The notes: generated by a model from the letters alone, not told the origin. 44,395 bases of DNA from Pseudonocardiales bacterium (GCA_019247305.1 JAFAPC010000109.1:1-44395); one strand, 5' to 3'; shown: positions 15,129-24,475, counted from the stretch's first letter. Numbers and translations are program-made.

Positions 15129-16739
15129 GTGGCCGTTGCAACGGTGACAGCGCCGGAGAACCAGACCCTGGCCACCACGGCCCGGAATTCGGCCACTGTC
15201 GCGGTGTGGACCTTGGTGAGCAGAGTAACTGGATTGTTGCGGGTGGTGGTGATTGGGGCGGTGTTGGGGCCGACCTATTTCGCTAACGCTTTCCAAACCG
15301 GTTACGTCGTCCCGAATCTGGTGTTTACGTTGATTGCTGGGCCGGTGTTGGCGATGGTGTTGGTGCCTGGTCTGGTGCGTGCGGTGGGTATGGGTGGTAT
15401 GAGGCGGGGCCGGGAGGTCCTCGCTGGGGTGAGTGGGTGGCTGCTAGCCGTATCGGCTGCGGTGGTGGCACTGTTGATGATCCTCTCGCCGGTGGTGGCC
15501 TGGACGCTGAGTTTCGGGATTCCGGATCCTGTTGTCCGGGCACGGGGCTGGTGGTTGTCCATGCTGCTGGTTTTGCTGGTCGCGCCCCAAGTTCTGCTGT
15601 ACGCCCTGCTGCATGTGGGGATGGCTGCTCAGCAGGCTCGTGGGCGTTTTGCGTTGGCGGCGGGGGCGCCTGCGGTGGAGAACGTCATTTTAGTTCTGAC
15701 GGTGGTAGTAGTTGGTGGGTATTACGGGGCGGGTGTTGATTTCGAGCATGTGTCGGTTGGTGTGGTGGTGGTGTTGGGGGTGGGCAGTACGGTGGCAGTC
15801 GCGTTGCATGCGGGGCTGCAGTTGTTTGGTACTGCTCGGGTGGGTTTGCTGAGTTGGCCGTCGATGCGTTGGCGGCATGATGGTGAGATTCGGGCGGTGA
15901 CTCGGCGGTTGGTGCGGTCGGTGGGGGTAGCAGCGTGGCCGGCTGCGGCGATGTATGTGTTATTCACGTTGGCTGGTTCGGTGCCTGGCGGCGTTTTCGT
16001 GGTGCAGCTGTCCTACTCTGTTTTCTATTCCCTGTCCTATATCAGTGCTCGTGCAGTGTCGATGGCTGTGTTGCCCGGCTTGGCTCGTGCGGCTCACGGT
16101 GAGGATGGGGTAACGTTTGGTTCGCGGTGGCGGCAGGGATTGTCTTGTGCTATTGTCGCCAGTTTGCCATTGTTGGTGTTACTTGTGGTGAACTGCCTAC
16201 CTGTGGCGGACGTTCTTGCTAATGGTGAGTTGCGGCGTGTGGCGTTGATTGGGCCATTGGCTGCTTGTTTGGGGGTGGTGGCAGTGGCTCAGTTGGTGAG
16301 TGGAGTACATGACATTGGTCGTCAGGCGTTGTTTGCGCGGTTGGAGGACCGTGTTCCGCGTCGGGCTAGTGAGATGGCTTTCGGTGTGATACTGCTCGCT
16401 GCGCTGGTGGGGTTGTTGTTGCCTGCTGACGGGTCTCGTCTGGTGTGGTTGGTGGTGGCGATTCTGACTGGTGAGCTCGCTGCCGCTGGGACGGTGTTGA
16501 CTCGGCTGCGTCAGGTGGTGGGGTCTGAGCGGTTTGTGGAATGGCAGAGTTTGGTCGGTGCGGCGGTGGCCGCGTTCGCAATGGTGCCGGTGGCCGCCGC
16601 GATGTGGTGGATCCAGCAGATTGATGGTGGCGGCCGGCTTGCTGAGCTTGCGCTTCTTACCCTGGGCGGTGTCGTCGCGCTCGGGGTCTATGTCTTGGTG
16701 CTCCGAGTTGCGGCGCAATGGATAGGCGGTCGATCATGA
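15129..16739 (+). CDS. MurJ/MviN-type lipid-linked oligosaccharide flippase
   Basis: 536 residues from GTG 15129, ten bases after the previous stop. It is a polytopic membrane protein with about 14 hydrophobic segments and the MviN start pattern NSATVAVWTLVSRVTGLLRV, LGPTYFANAFQ. MurJ-type proteins flip undecaprenyl-linked precursors across the membrane. In a cluster with polymerase-like and initiating transferase genes this one is likely the Wzx-type flippase for the surface glycan rather than the cell-wall MurJ. The coding strand is unusually rich in G and T (many GTG, GTT, TTG and GGT codons) compared with its neighbours, which may mark a different origin. Confidence 0.88.
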   Translation: MAVATVTAPENQTLATTARNSATVAVWTLVSRVTGLLRVVVIGAVLGPTYFANAFQTGYVVPNLVFTLIAGPVLAMVLVPGLVRAVGMGGMRRGREVLAGVSGWLLAVSAAVVALLMILSPVVAWTLSFGIPDPVVRARGWWLSMLLVLLVAPQVLLYALLHVGMAAQQARGRFALAAGAPAVENVILVLTVVVVGGYYGAGVDFEHVSVGVVVVLGVGSTVAVALHAGLQLFGTARVGLLSWPSMRWRHDGEIRAVTRRLVRSVGVAAWPAAAMYVLFTLAGSVPGGVFVVQLSYSVFYSLSYISARAVSMAVLPGLARAAHGEDGVTFGSRWRQGLSCAIVASLPLLVLLVVNCLPVADVLANGELRRVALIGPLAACLGVVAVAQLVSGVHDIGRQALFARLEDRVPRRASEMAFGVILLAALVGLLLPADGSRLVWLVVAILTGELAAAGTVLTRLRQVVGSERFVEWQSLVGAAVAAFAMVPVAAAMWWIQQIDGGGRLAELALLTLGGVVALGVYVLVLRVAAQWIGGRS

Positions 16740-18157
16740 CCCAAATCGAGAACTCGCTAACCCCTGCGGTTAACCGCTGGCTGGGGCTGGGAGCCGCTGG
16801 TTGCGCCTTGGTGGGCGGGATTCTCGCGGTGGCGGCCGGGCCGCTGCTCACCTTCACCATTATCGGAATACTGGCCTTGATCGGGCTGTTCGCCGTGGCG
16901 GCTTACCGGCCGGTCTTCGCGACATACGCTTACCTGGGCACTCTGCCTCTCATCGCCGGCATCGACCGCGGCAACCTCATCCCGTTGGTACGTCCCAACG
17001 AGGCACTGCTGGTCGTGCTGTTGGTCGGTGTGCTGCTCGGCGGTTGTTTCCGATGGTGTCGGGGCGAGACGGTGCCGCTACAGCTGCATCAATTCGACAT
17101 CCCCGTTGGTGTCTTCCTGCTGATGTCGACGGCGTGGCCACTGCTGTCCATGATGCTGCGCGGCCAAACGCCAGCGGTCTCCGATTTGGCCGCCGTGCTA
17201 CCGGTCTGCAAACTGTCCGCCATCTATCTGCTGGTGCGCTTCAGCGTCACCACCGAGGCCCAGCTGGTGCGGTGCTTCCGGCTGATCATCTGGCCGGGAG
17301 CCGTGGTTGCGGTGATCGCAATTTTGCAGACCTTGCATTTCGGCCCCGTCGTCTCGATGTTGCAAGCCGTCTGGACGCCCGACAGCAGCTCGGCGGCACT
17401 CGCCGAGCGGGGCACCACGACGCTTGCCTCGTCGATCGCCACCGGCGACTACATCATTATCTGCCTGACGTTGATGATTTGCTGCGGAGCCCGGGGGCTG
17501 TTGGATCGCCGAGAGCGGCTGGCTTTGGGACTCCTGCTCGGGGCGGGTGTACTCGCCGCCGGCCAATTTTCCACCTGGATTTCCGCGGTCGTGGCAGCCG
17601 CGCTCATCCTGTGGCGCTTCGGCTCCGTGCGTGGCAACTCGATTCGGTTCTTGTGGCTAGTTCCGGTCGCGCTCGCGGTGGGCGCCCCAGCGTTGATTGG
17701 CCGGTTGCAGGGGTTCGATGACTACGGCGTGCCACGCAGTTGGATCGGCCGCTGGGACAATCTGTCCAACTTCTACCTACCGCGGTTTGGCTTCATCAAC
17801 GTCCTGCTGGGAGTGTCGCCCAACTCGGTGCTGCCAGCACCCGAGAGATGGCGTGAGGTCATCTACCTCGAGAGCGGCTACCTGGAGTTGCTCTGGATCG
17901 GAGGAATTCCGCTGCTGGCCGCTTTCATGTGGCTGTCAGTCGCGGTGCTGCGCGAAACCGGCAAACTCATGGCCCGGTCGCACGGCCAACCAGAGGGCCA
18001 GCCGGCTGCGGCGGCGGCCTCAGCGCTGTGGGTCTGCTGGTGGTTTGTCCTCATTCTCACCGTCCTCGATCCGCATCTGACGCTACGAGGCACCGGGGAT
18101 GTGCTTTTCATGCTGATGGGAATCACCACGGGGAGGCTTAGTGTCCAGCGGTGTTGA
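16736..18157 (+). CDS. O-antigen polymerase/ligase-like membrane protein (Wzy-type)
   Basis: 473 residues from ATG 16736, overlapping the flippase stop (ATGA); an in-frame start at 16718 would add six residues. About ten or more hydrophobic segments, with a large extracytoplasmic loop near residues 330-370 (GFDDYGVPRSWIGRWDNLSN, then ESGYLELLWIGGIPLLAA). The ESGYLELLWIGG box near the end is typical of Wzy_C/O-antigen ligase proteins. It would join lipid-linked repeat units outside the membrane. Identification rests on topology, the C-terminal motif and context. Confidence 0.83.
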   Translation: MTQIENSLTPAVNRWLGLGAAGCALVGGILAVAAGPLLTFTIIGILALIGLFAVAAYRPVFATYAYLGTLPLIAGIDRGNLIPLVRPNEALLVVLLVGVLLGGCFRWCRGETVPLQLHQFDIPVGVFLLMSTAWPLLSMMLRGQTPAVSDLAAVLPVCKLSAIYLLVRFSVTTEAQLVRCFRLIIWPGAVVAVIAILQTLHFGPVVSMLQAVWTPDSSSAALAERGTTTLASSIATGDYIIICLTLMICCGARGLLDRRERLALGLLLGAGVLAAGQFSTWISAVVAAALILWRFGSVRGNSIRFLWLVPVALAVGAPALIGRLQGFDDYGVPRSWIGRWDNLSNFYLPRFGFINVLLGVSPNSVLPAPERWREVIYLESGYLELLWIGGIPLLAAFMWLSVAVLRETGKLMARSHGQPEGQPAAAAASALWVCWWFVLILTVLDPHLTLRGTGDVLFMLMGITTGRLSVQRC

Positions 18158-18797
18158 ACAAGCACGCTTGCCCGCTCGATGGGAACCAATTGCCCGGCGC
18201 GCCGTCGATCTGCTGGTGGTGCTGGTCGCGTTACTGATACTCGCGATCCCGATGCTGCTCATCGCCATGATGATCAGGGTGGGGACGCCAGGTCCGGCGT
18301 TCTATCGCCAGAAACGGCTGGGCCGGGGTGGCCGACCATTCACCATGTATAAGTTCCGCACTATGCGGACCGGTTGCTCCGACGCGCAGCACCGCGAGCT
18401 CATCGCTCGTGAGTTGCGGGGTGAGGACACTTCGATCAACGGTAGCTGGAAGATCGACAGTGATCCGCGGGTGACCCGGATCGGCTCGATCCTGCGACGC
18501 ACCAGCATTGACGAGCTTCCCCAGTTACTCAACGTGGTGCGCGGTCACATGTCGTTGGTCGGGCCCCGCCCCTGTCTGGCCTGGGAAGCAGAGATGTTCC
18601 CGGCCAAATTCGCCGAGCGCTTTGACGTCCCGCCCGGCTTGACCGGGCTCTGGCAGGTCAGTGGACGCAGCACCATGGGCACGCTGGAGATGTTGGAACT
18701 CGATCTCGTGTATGTGCGGAGCTGGAGTTTCTGGACGGACCTCGCAATTCTGCTGCGAACTGTCCCAGCGCTGCTGCGGGGACACGGCGCGCGCTAA
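18141..18797 (+). CDS. Undecaprenyl-phosphate sugar phosphotransferase (initiating transferase)
   Basis: 218 residues from GTG 18141, which lies inside the previous gene (17-base overlap) and has GGGGAGG five bases upstream. One N-terminal membrane segment (VDLLVVLVALLILAIPMLLI) precedes the bacterial sugar transferase catalytic domain: GPAFYRQKRLGRGGRPFTMY, KFRTMR, RRTSIDELPQLLNV, SLVGPRP and PGLTGLWQVSGRS. It lacks the extra N-terminal membrane domains of WbaP/WcaJ, so it is the short PglC-like form. It would load the first sugar phosphate on the lipid carrier, starting the repeat unit. Confidence 0.92.
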   Translation: MSSGVEQARLPARWEPIARRAVDLLVVLVALLILAIPMLLIAMMIRVGTPGPAFYRQKRLGRGGRPFTMYKFRTMRTGCSDAQHRELIARELRGEDTSINGSWKIDSDPRVTRIGSILRRTSIDELPQLLNVVRGHMSLVGPRPCLAWEAEMFPAKFAERFDVPPGLTGLWQVSGRSTMGTLEMLELDLVYVRSWSFWTDLAILLRTVPALLRGHGAR

Positions 18798-18834
18798 GTA
18801 AAGATTTGTCTTATGGCAGCTGGGGGGAGCAGCC

Positions 18835-19377
18835 TTGACGGCCGTTGAAGTGAAGGCTCTCACGATCCCACGACTGTCACGTCGGGTCCGGGCGGTGGTG
18901 CTCACCGTCCATATCGTGATGTCGGTCGGGTGGCTGGGGCTCGACGGCGCGCTGGTGGCCCTGGAGGTCACCGGGCTGTCCACCGTTCACCCGGCGGTGC
19001 GGACTGGGATTGCCGCCGCGACGGGGGTGATCGCCTGTTGGGTGCTTGTGCCAGTGGTGTTCTTCGCGCTAGTCAGCGGACTAGTGCTGGCGCTGTTCAC
19101 GTCCTGGGGCCTGGTGCGGTACTGGTGGGTGCTCGCCAAGTGCGGGCTCGCCGCTGTGTTGACCGTCACTGGGTTGCTGTTCCTGCTGCCTGCGTTGCCT
19201 CAGATCCTCGGCGGGGGCGGTGCGCCAGTCGGAATGCCGACGCTGATCGGGAGGTCGGGCGCGCTGGTGCTGCTGCTGAGCGCGACGGGACTCTCGGTGG
19301 TCAAGCCATGGGGCAAGACACCGCACGGTCGCGAAGTGTTACGAAAGCGGCCACCTCGCCCAGGTCAGCAGAAATAG
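18835..19377 (+). CDS. DUF2269-like integral membrane protein
   Basis: 180 residues from TTG 18835, with GGGGGAG about seven bases upstream. Four hydrophobic segments are visible, the first VVLTVHIVMSVGWLGLDGAL and the second VIACWVLVPVVFFALVSGLV, with a basic C-terminal tail. The His in the first segment and the WLG motif resemble small DUF2269 membrane proteins. It follows the sugar transferase by 37 bases and may belong to the same transcript, but nothing ties it to glycan synthesis. Function unknown. Confidence 0.7.
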   Translation: MTAVEVKALTIPRLSRRVRAVVLTVHIVMSVGWLGLDGALVALEVTGLSTVHPAVRTGIAAATGVIACWVLVPVVFFALVSGLVLALFTSWGLVRYWWVLAKCGLAAVLTVTGLLFLLPALPQILGGGGAPVGMPTLIGRSGALVLLLSATGLSVVKPWGKTPHGREVLRKRPPRPGQQK

Positions 19378-20408
19378 CGATACAGCAGTGTGCCGGCCTG
19401 TTTGGTTACCTCGTCGGGCACCGAATCGTCGGTGAGTAGTTGGGTGAGCCCGCCGAGCATCGCACTGGCTTGGGAATTGCTGCGCGCCTGCTCTCCGCCA
19501 GCGCGCAGGGTCACAATCTGCCGCTCCTCGGTAGCCCACTTGCGTTTGTACGCGATCAAGCCCGGCTGATCGAGGTCGCTGAGTCCCCAGTCAAGCAGCC
19601 GGGCTCCTCGCTGGACGCCCCACCGTATCCCGGCCCAGAAAATCGCGTCATTGGGGCGAAAAGCCAGCTGATCCTGGCGCGAGGCCCCGAACTTGTAGTA
19701 CAGCACGTCGCCCCAGGTGAGGAAGACCGCACCAGCGATCAGCTCATCGCCGGCGCGAGCGAGCATCGTCACTATCGCATCGTCGCGGGCGAAGGCGTCC
19801 CAGATATGGTCGAACAGCTCGATGGGCTGGGCGAGCAGCCGGTACTTGCGCTTGCGCAGTGAGACGTGCAACTCGTGAAACTGGTGCACGGCCTGCCGGT
19901 CGGTGTGCGCCTCGACCCGGGCTCCTTGGCGCTCGGAGGTCGCGATATTGCGCCGGGCGTGCTGGGACAGTCGCTGCTGGATCTCCTCCACACTGCCGTG
20001 CAGCGGCGTACCGTGCCACGCCGCCGCCGCGATCTGGTCCCAGCGTGGGTCGCAGATGGGCACGGCATCTTCGAAGCACCGCAACGTCAGCGGAGCAGTC
20101 GCGGTGATGGCCTCGTCCGCGAGGGCTTTCCAGTCGAGCTGGTCATCGATCAGTGGTTCCGCCCGGTCCGAGAACGGCAGGCTGGACAACCTGTCACCGC
20201 GAATGTCGCTGATCGGCACCCAGGCCAGTCCGGCGCGCGGTTGCCCGTCTCCGTCCAGCCGGATAGCGCTGACGGGGGTGAAGCCGTAGGTGGCGCAGAC
20301 CGCGTCGATCCACGGCGGCGAGGTGAACACGCTGCCACGTGGACCCAGGGCGAGCAGCTGCCAGCGGGGGTCACTGCGCGGATCGGTGCGTACGGTTTCC
20401 GGCTGCAT
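19365..20408 (-). CDS. FemAB/GNAT-like acyltransferase (BioF2-like)
   Basis: 347 residues from ATG 20408; GTG 20423 would add five and could be a leaderless start. The layout is a double GNAT fold of the FemAB/BioF2-like group: an N-terminal half ending near the ERQGARVEAHTD stretch, then VSLRKRKYRLLAQPIELFDH and the C-terminal LIAGAVFLTWGDVLYYKFGA. Members N-acylate amino sugars or add amino acids to lipid-linked precursors. Next to a locus that makes an amino sugar this is a good candidate for acylating it. It is transcribed away from the glycosyltransferase at 20454, the two starts being only 45 bases apart. It converges on the DUF2269 gene, overlapping its end by 13 bases. Confidence 0.8.
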   Translation of the reverse strand: MQPETVRTDPRSDPRWQLLALGPRGSVFTSPPWIDAVCATYGFTPVSAIRLDGDGQPRAGLAWVPISDIRGDRLSSLPFSDRAEPLIDDQLDWKALADEAITATAPLTLRCFEDAVPICDPRWDQIAAAAWHGTPLHGSVEEIQQRLSQHARRNIATSERQGARVEAHTDRQAVHQFHELHVSLRKRKYRLLAQPIELFDHIWDAFARDDAIVTMLARAGDELIAGAVFLTWGDVLYYKFGASRQDQLAFRPNDAIFWAGIRWGVQRGARLLDWGLSDLDQPGLIAYKRKWATEERQIVTLRAGGEQARSNSQASAMLGGLTQLLTDDSVPDEVTKQAGTLLYRYFC

Positions 20409-20453
20409 CGTGGGGGCGTTCACGGACAGTACAGTACCCGCTACTCTAAGAAG

Positions 20454-21440
20454 ATGACTACGCTCTTCATCGCCACAACAGGCGGGCACTTGACACAGCT
20501 TGACAGCCTGGCGGGCCGCATCCCCGCCAATGGTGTCCCCGACGACGATGCTGTGTGGGTGACCCATGAGAATGAGCAAAGCCGGTCGATGCTGGCAGAT
20601 CGAGACGTGGAGTTCGTGCCCTACGTCGGGGTGCGCAACGTGCCGGACGTGCTTCGGTGCATCCGCTATGCGCGCCGGTTGATGCAGCGGCGAACGTTGA
20701 CGCGAGCGGTGTCGACGGGGTCGGGGATCGCGTTGGGGTACTTGCCGTATCTTGCGGCGCGGGGAGTGGAGTGCCACTACATCGAGAGCGCGACGCGGGT
20801 GAGCGGACCGTCACTGACCGGGCGGGTTCTGGAGTGGGTTCCTGGAGTTCGCACCTATACCCAGTACCAGAGCTGGGCGGGCCGGCGGTGGAGCTACGCC
20901 GGCAGCGTGTTCGACGGTTATGAATCCACTGCGGCGACACGGGCACTCGAGGGGGTGGTTCGGGTGGTGGTCACGGTGGGGGCGGCGACTCAGTACCCAT
21001 TCCGCCGGTTGTTCGAGCACCTGGCGCCGCTCCTGGCGCCCGAAGGTGCCCTGGCGCAAGCGGCTGGGCTGCCGGTAGAGGTACTGTGGCAGACCGGGGA
21101 CACTCCAGTGGATGATCTGCCTATCCAGGCTACGCCGGTGCTGCCTGCGGCCGAGCTGGGTGCCGCGCTGAGCAAGGCGGACATCGTGATCAGCCATGCC
21201 GGCACCGGGTCCGCGTTGGCCGCCCTGAACGCGGGGCGGTACCCGATCCTGGCTACCCGCCAGCGCGCGCGGGGCGAACAGGTTGATGACCACCAACACG
21301 AGCTCGCCACCGAACTTGCCCGACGAGGCTTGGCCACGCACCGCGACGCGCAGTCCATCACCATCGACGACATGATGGCGACCCTGGGTATCGCGGTGCG
21401 ACGTACCTCATCACCCCCGCCATTGGAATTGCGCCACTAG
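20454..21440 (+). CDS. Fused Alg14/Alg13-type (PssD-PssE-like) glycosyltransferase
   Basis: 328 residues from ATG 20454. The N-terminal half starts MTTLFIATTGGHLTQL and contains VSTGSGIALGYLP, resembling Alg14/PssD, the membrane-anchoring acceptor-binding part. The C-terminal half has SKADIVISHAGTGSALAALN and GEQVDDHQHELATEL, the nucleotide-sugar binding pattern of Alg13/PssE and other GT28 enzymes. In many bacteria these are two genes; here they form one protein. It should add a sugar to the lipid-linked first sugar inside the cell. The short divergent promoter region is shared with the acyltransferase. Confidence 0.85.
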   Translation: MTTLFIATTGGHLTQLDSLAGRIPANGVPDDDAVWVTHENEQSRSMLADRDVEFVPYVGVRNVPDVLRCIRYARRLMQRRTLTRAVSTGSGIALGYLPYLAARGVECHYIESATRVSGPSLTGRVLEWVPGVRTYTQYQSWAGRRWSYAGSVFDGYESTAATRALEGVVRVVVTVGAATQYPFRRLFEHLAPLLAPEGALAQAAGLPVEVLWQTGDTPVDDLPIQATPVLPAAELGAALSKADIVISHAGTGSALAALNAGRYPILATRQRARGEQVDDHQHELATELARRGLATHRDAQSITIDDMMATLGIAVRRTSSPPPLELRH

Positions 21441-21468
21441 CGGCTCCGACGTCGGTGGGCTGGCAGGC

Positions 21469-22850
21469 TCAGGCGGCCTGCGCTGGTTCGGTAAGCAGTC
21501 GCAGCAGGATCGGGTCGGGGTCAAGAGCTTCGCCGCTCCAGATGGGGGTGAGGCTGTCCTCGGCGATCTCCAGCTGTCGTGCGGCGTGGTTTTCCACGAG
21601 GCGTTCCACAGCGCCGGTGGTGGGCGGCGCGGCCTGCGGGATTGGTGCGCCGCCCGGCCGGCGGAACTCAAGATCTCTGTTGATCCAGTGGATCTGGTAG
21701 CCGTGGTCGTGGATCATGCCGTGGTGGAAACGGCAGACCAGCACCAAGTTGGAGATATCCGTGCGACCCCCGGCAAGCCACGGCACGATGTGGTGTGCGT
21801 CCACCCGCTGGTTCGCACACCCCGGGAACCGGCACCTTCCGTGATCACGAGCCCGCAGCGCCCGTAGCAGGTGGCGCGAGACCAACCGGTGGCGGCGCCC
21901 CAGGTACAAAGGGTTACCCCGGCGGTCCGTGATCAGCGCCGACACCCTGGCCTGGCAGGCCAGCCGGTGCGCGGTGCTGATCGGCAGCGCTGGACCGCCC
22001 TCGATCTCGGCGGTGGCGGTATCAGCATGCACGTGCACCACCACGTCGAACTGGTCGCTGACCGATCCTGAGCGGTCAGCGGTACCCCTCTCACGTGCCG
22101 CTTCGGCGAGTGCCACCAAAGCGTCGGCCCGCCGTGCCGCGACTCGGTCCACCGCAGCACCCGGCGCCCGCTCGCTGGCCGCGGCTACCAACTCGGCCCG
22201 CTCAGCTTCCCATGCCGGCTCCGGGTCGGGCTTTCCGCGGAACCGGCCTGCGGCTCGGTGCGCTTCGCGGCAGCCTGCGCAGCGTCGGCGTGTTCCCCGG
22301 CACGCTGCGCAGGTTCGAGAAATGCTTCCAGCGCCGCGAGGAACAGTGCACCCTGTTCACCGGGCAGCCGGGCGCGCAGCAACAGCGAGCCGTCCTCGGC
22401 CCACTCCCAGCTGACCGAACGCTGCGCCGTCACCGCTGCGGCAGCGTCGGCGCCCGCGGCTCGGGCCAGCCGGACCACTCGCTCGAGATGGCTGGCAGTG
22501 CCGGCCAGCGCCACCTCCAGCAGGTCACCCTCGGTCTGCGGAGTCGCGATCCGGGTGATTGCCCGTGCCTTCGTATACGAGATCCGACCCGCCCCGAAGG
22601 CGGCCGTCACCAGCGGCAGCGTCGGCAGTGTCCGCGCTACTCGAAGCTGCTCCCGCGCCGTGCGCAGATCCATCCCGACCCGCCAGGACAGCCAGTGCGC
22701 ACACGAGCGCAACCCGGGACCCGCCCACGCCCCCCTGGCGTCGAACTCGGCCAGCAGGAGCAGGAACCGGCACTGTGCCGCCGCCAAGTGCCCGGCCAAC
22801 CCGATCAGCTCGGCTTCCAGCTCAGGCGTGCTCAACTCCGCGACATCCAT
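21469..22850 (-). pseudogene. DUF222 / HNH endonuclease gene, frameshifted (13E12-like)
   Basis: Two frames on the minus strand together make a full DUF222-HNH protein. The first, from ATG 22850 (GGAGGT seven bases upstream), runs to 22185 and carries the DUF222 start (DVAELSTPELEAELIGLAGH). The second carries the remainder from WEAERAELVAAASERAPG and the HNH site: CRFPGCANQ, DAHHIVPWLAGGRTDISNLV, CRFHHGMIHDHGY. The frames switch somewhere around 22200-22290, before the first one terminates at TAG. A perfect LexA box lies 20 bases before the start. The break may be a real inactivation or a sequencing error. Confidence 0.8.
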
Positions 22851-22870
22851 TCCCAGCACCTCCACCTGTA

Positions 22871-22886
22871 TCGAACCTATGTTCGA
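22871..22886. promoter_or_regulatory. SOS (LexA) box upstream of the DUF222-HNH gene
   Basis: TCGAAC-CTAT-GTTCGA is a perfect match to the LexA box known from mycobacteria and other actinobacteria (TCGAAC-N4-GTTCGA). It lies about 20 bases upstream of the ATG at 22850, where it should block transcription until DNA damage. In M. tuberculosis several 13E12 family genes are LexA controlled, so the match of site and gene family is strong. Confidence 0.85.
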
Positions 22887-23076
22887 ATACTAGCGGAGGT
22901 CACCGACACAAACGGTTCCGCGGAACACCCCCAGACACCCGAACCATGCTGGAAAGACGGCGAGCTGAGCGAGGAAGTAACGTGCCGGAGGTGGTTGCCC
23001 TGACGACGGTGGGGGCCACGTGGGCTACCTGTCGTGGATAAGGAACGGGGCAGGGCCGGCTTGGTCGTACCGGATG

Positions 23077-24475
23077 TTACCGGCGCAAAGTGGATACGAT
23101 GTGCTCCCGGAGACCACAGGTAGCACCTGGGTCGCTGCTGGTGGTTAGGGTGGCTGCCAGGGTCAAGAGTCGGTGCCGGGCGATTCTGGTCTCGGTTCGG
23201 GCTGTGACGTCCACCGCTTTTTCGACGAGAGCGTTGGCGCGGTCGAAGTCGTTGGTGCGGACGGCAAGGGTCGTGAGGTCGGCCAGCGCAATCGCGCGAG
23301 CCTTATTGGACATGGGGGAACGTGAGCAAGGAGTCAGCGGCGGCGGTGGCGTCGGGGTGGCCCAGCGCGGTGTAGGTGGATACGGTCAGGCTGCCGAGCC
23401 TGGTCGCGGTGAAAAACCCGGTCCACACCCGCTCGGTGCGTGGCCGAGCGAAGTCGAACACGGTAAACGCTCGTTCGAGGGCGCGCAAGGCTGCGGTATC
23501 CTCGCCTAGACGGGCCAGTTCCTCGGCTGCGCGGGCTGCGATCCATGAGCGCGCCGCGGGTGACGAGTTACCCGGCACGTATTCCTCAGCCTGCCGCAAG
23601 AGGCGGACAGCGGGCGTGATATCGTTGCGGGCGCTGGCAACATAACTCCAATTTCCCAGTGCGCAGGCGGCGAGCGCGCGATCACCAGTGTCCTGGGCAA
23701 TCTTCAGCGTGGCCCGCCACGCGTCCACTGCGTTTTTTTCCTGCCCAAAATCAAAATATAACCACCCGAGCAACGCCTCAGTTTCACCCAGCATGATTAC
23801 GAGTGGATCCCGGGTGGCATCGGTTCGGGAGTTGCCCACCAGGGTGGTCAGCGTGGTGCGGTGTCTCATCAGTGTGTCGAAGACGTCTCGGGGCGGCCCC
23901 GCGTGCTCGGCGTCATACAACTCTGCCATCCGGTCTTGCATCAGCTGGACTGTGGTGGCGTCAACCGGGCGTCCTTTCTGGAGGGTATCCCTCAGCCGCT
24001 GCCACGGAGCGTTCGCGAGTAGGCCACCACCAGCGGCCCCAGCGGCGGCTCTGGTGGTCTTCAGGAGCTCTCGTCTGTGCACGTCCTCCTCCTCATCCCG
24101 GTCTGGCTCCGCCACGGTAACTCGCGATGGCAAGGCGGTGGGTGCCTCGGCGGGGTCGGGGGAGAGGTCGAACCACAACAGGTGCGCGGGAATGTGCAGC
24201 ACCCGTGCCCACCGGTCAAGTTTGGTCAAGTCCCGCACCGGGGTGGCGGCTCGCTCTAGGCGGCTGAGTTGACCTTGGGTGATGCCCAGCCACCTGGCGA
24301 GGTAGGTCTGCTGCACCCGGGGCGTCTGCACGAGACGGTAGGCTCGAATCAGCCGTCCGAAGTGGCGTTCCCGGGCGGCGGCCCGCAACTCTGGTTGCTC
24401 CCAGAACTCCGCCGGATGCACCGGCGCCCCGATAGCGTCGGTCGGCGCGGACGGGTGTGGGTGTTGAGTAGTCAT
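23077..24475 (-). pseudogene. HTH (XRE) regulator with TPR-like domain, frameshifted near its end
   Basis: The main frame starts at ATG 24475 (MTTQHPHPS) and ends at 23303, giving 390 residues. It has an HTH at about residues 50-105 (QQTYLARWLGITQGQLSRLE), a linker, then TPR-like helices (ETEALLGWLYFDFGQEKNAV, DRALAACALGNWSY). It stops after LLTFPHVQ. A second frame, 23313 to 23077, begins SNKARAIALADLTTLAVRTN and is clearly the missing C-terminal TPR. The shift falls in a CCCCC run: one C fewer would join them as LLTFPMSNKAR. Proteins of this type are actinomycete regulators often tied to secondary metabolism or development. Inactivation, phase variation or a sequencing error are all possible. 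Confidence 0.75.
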
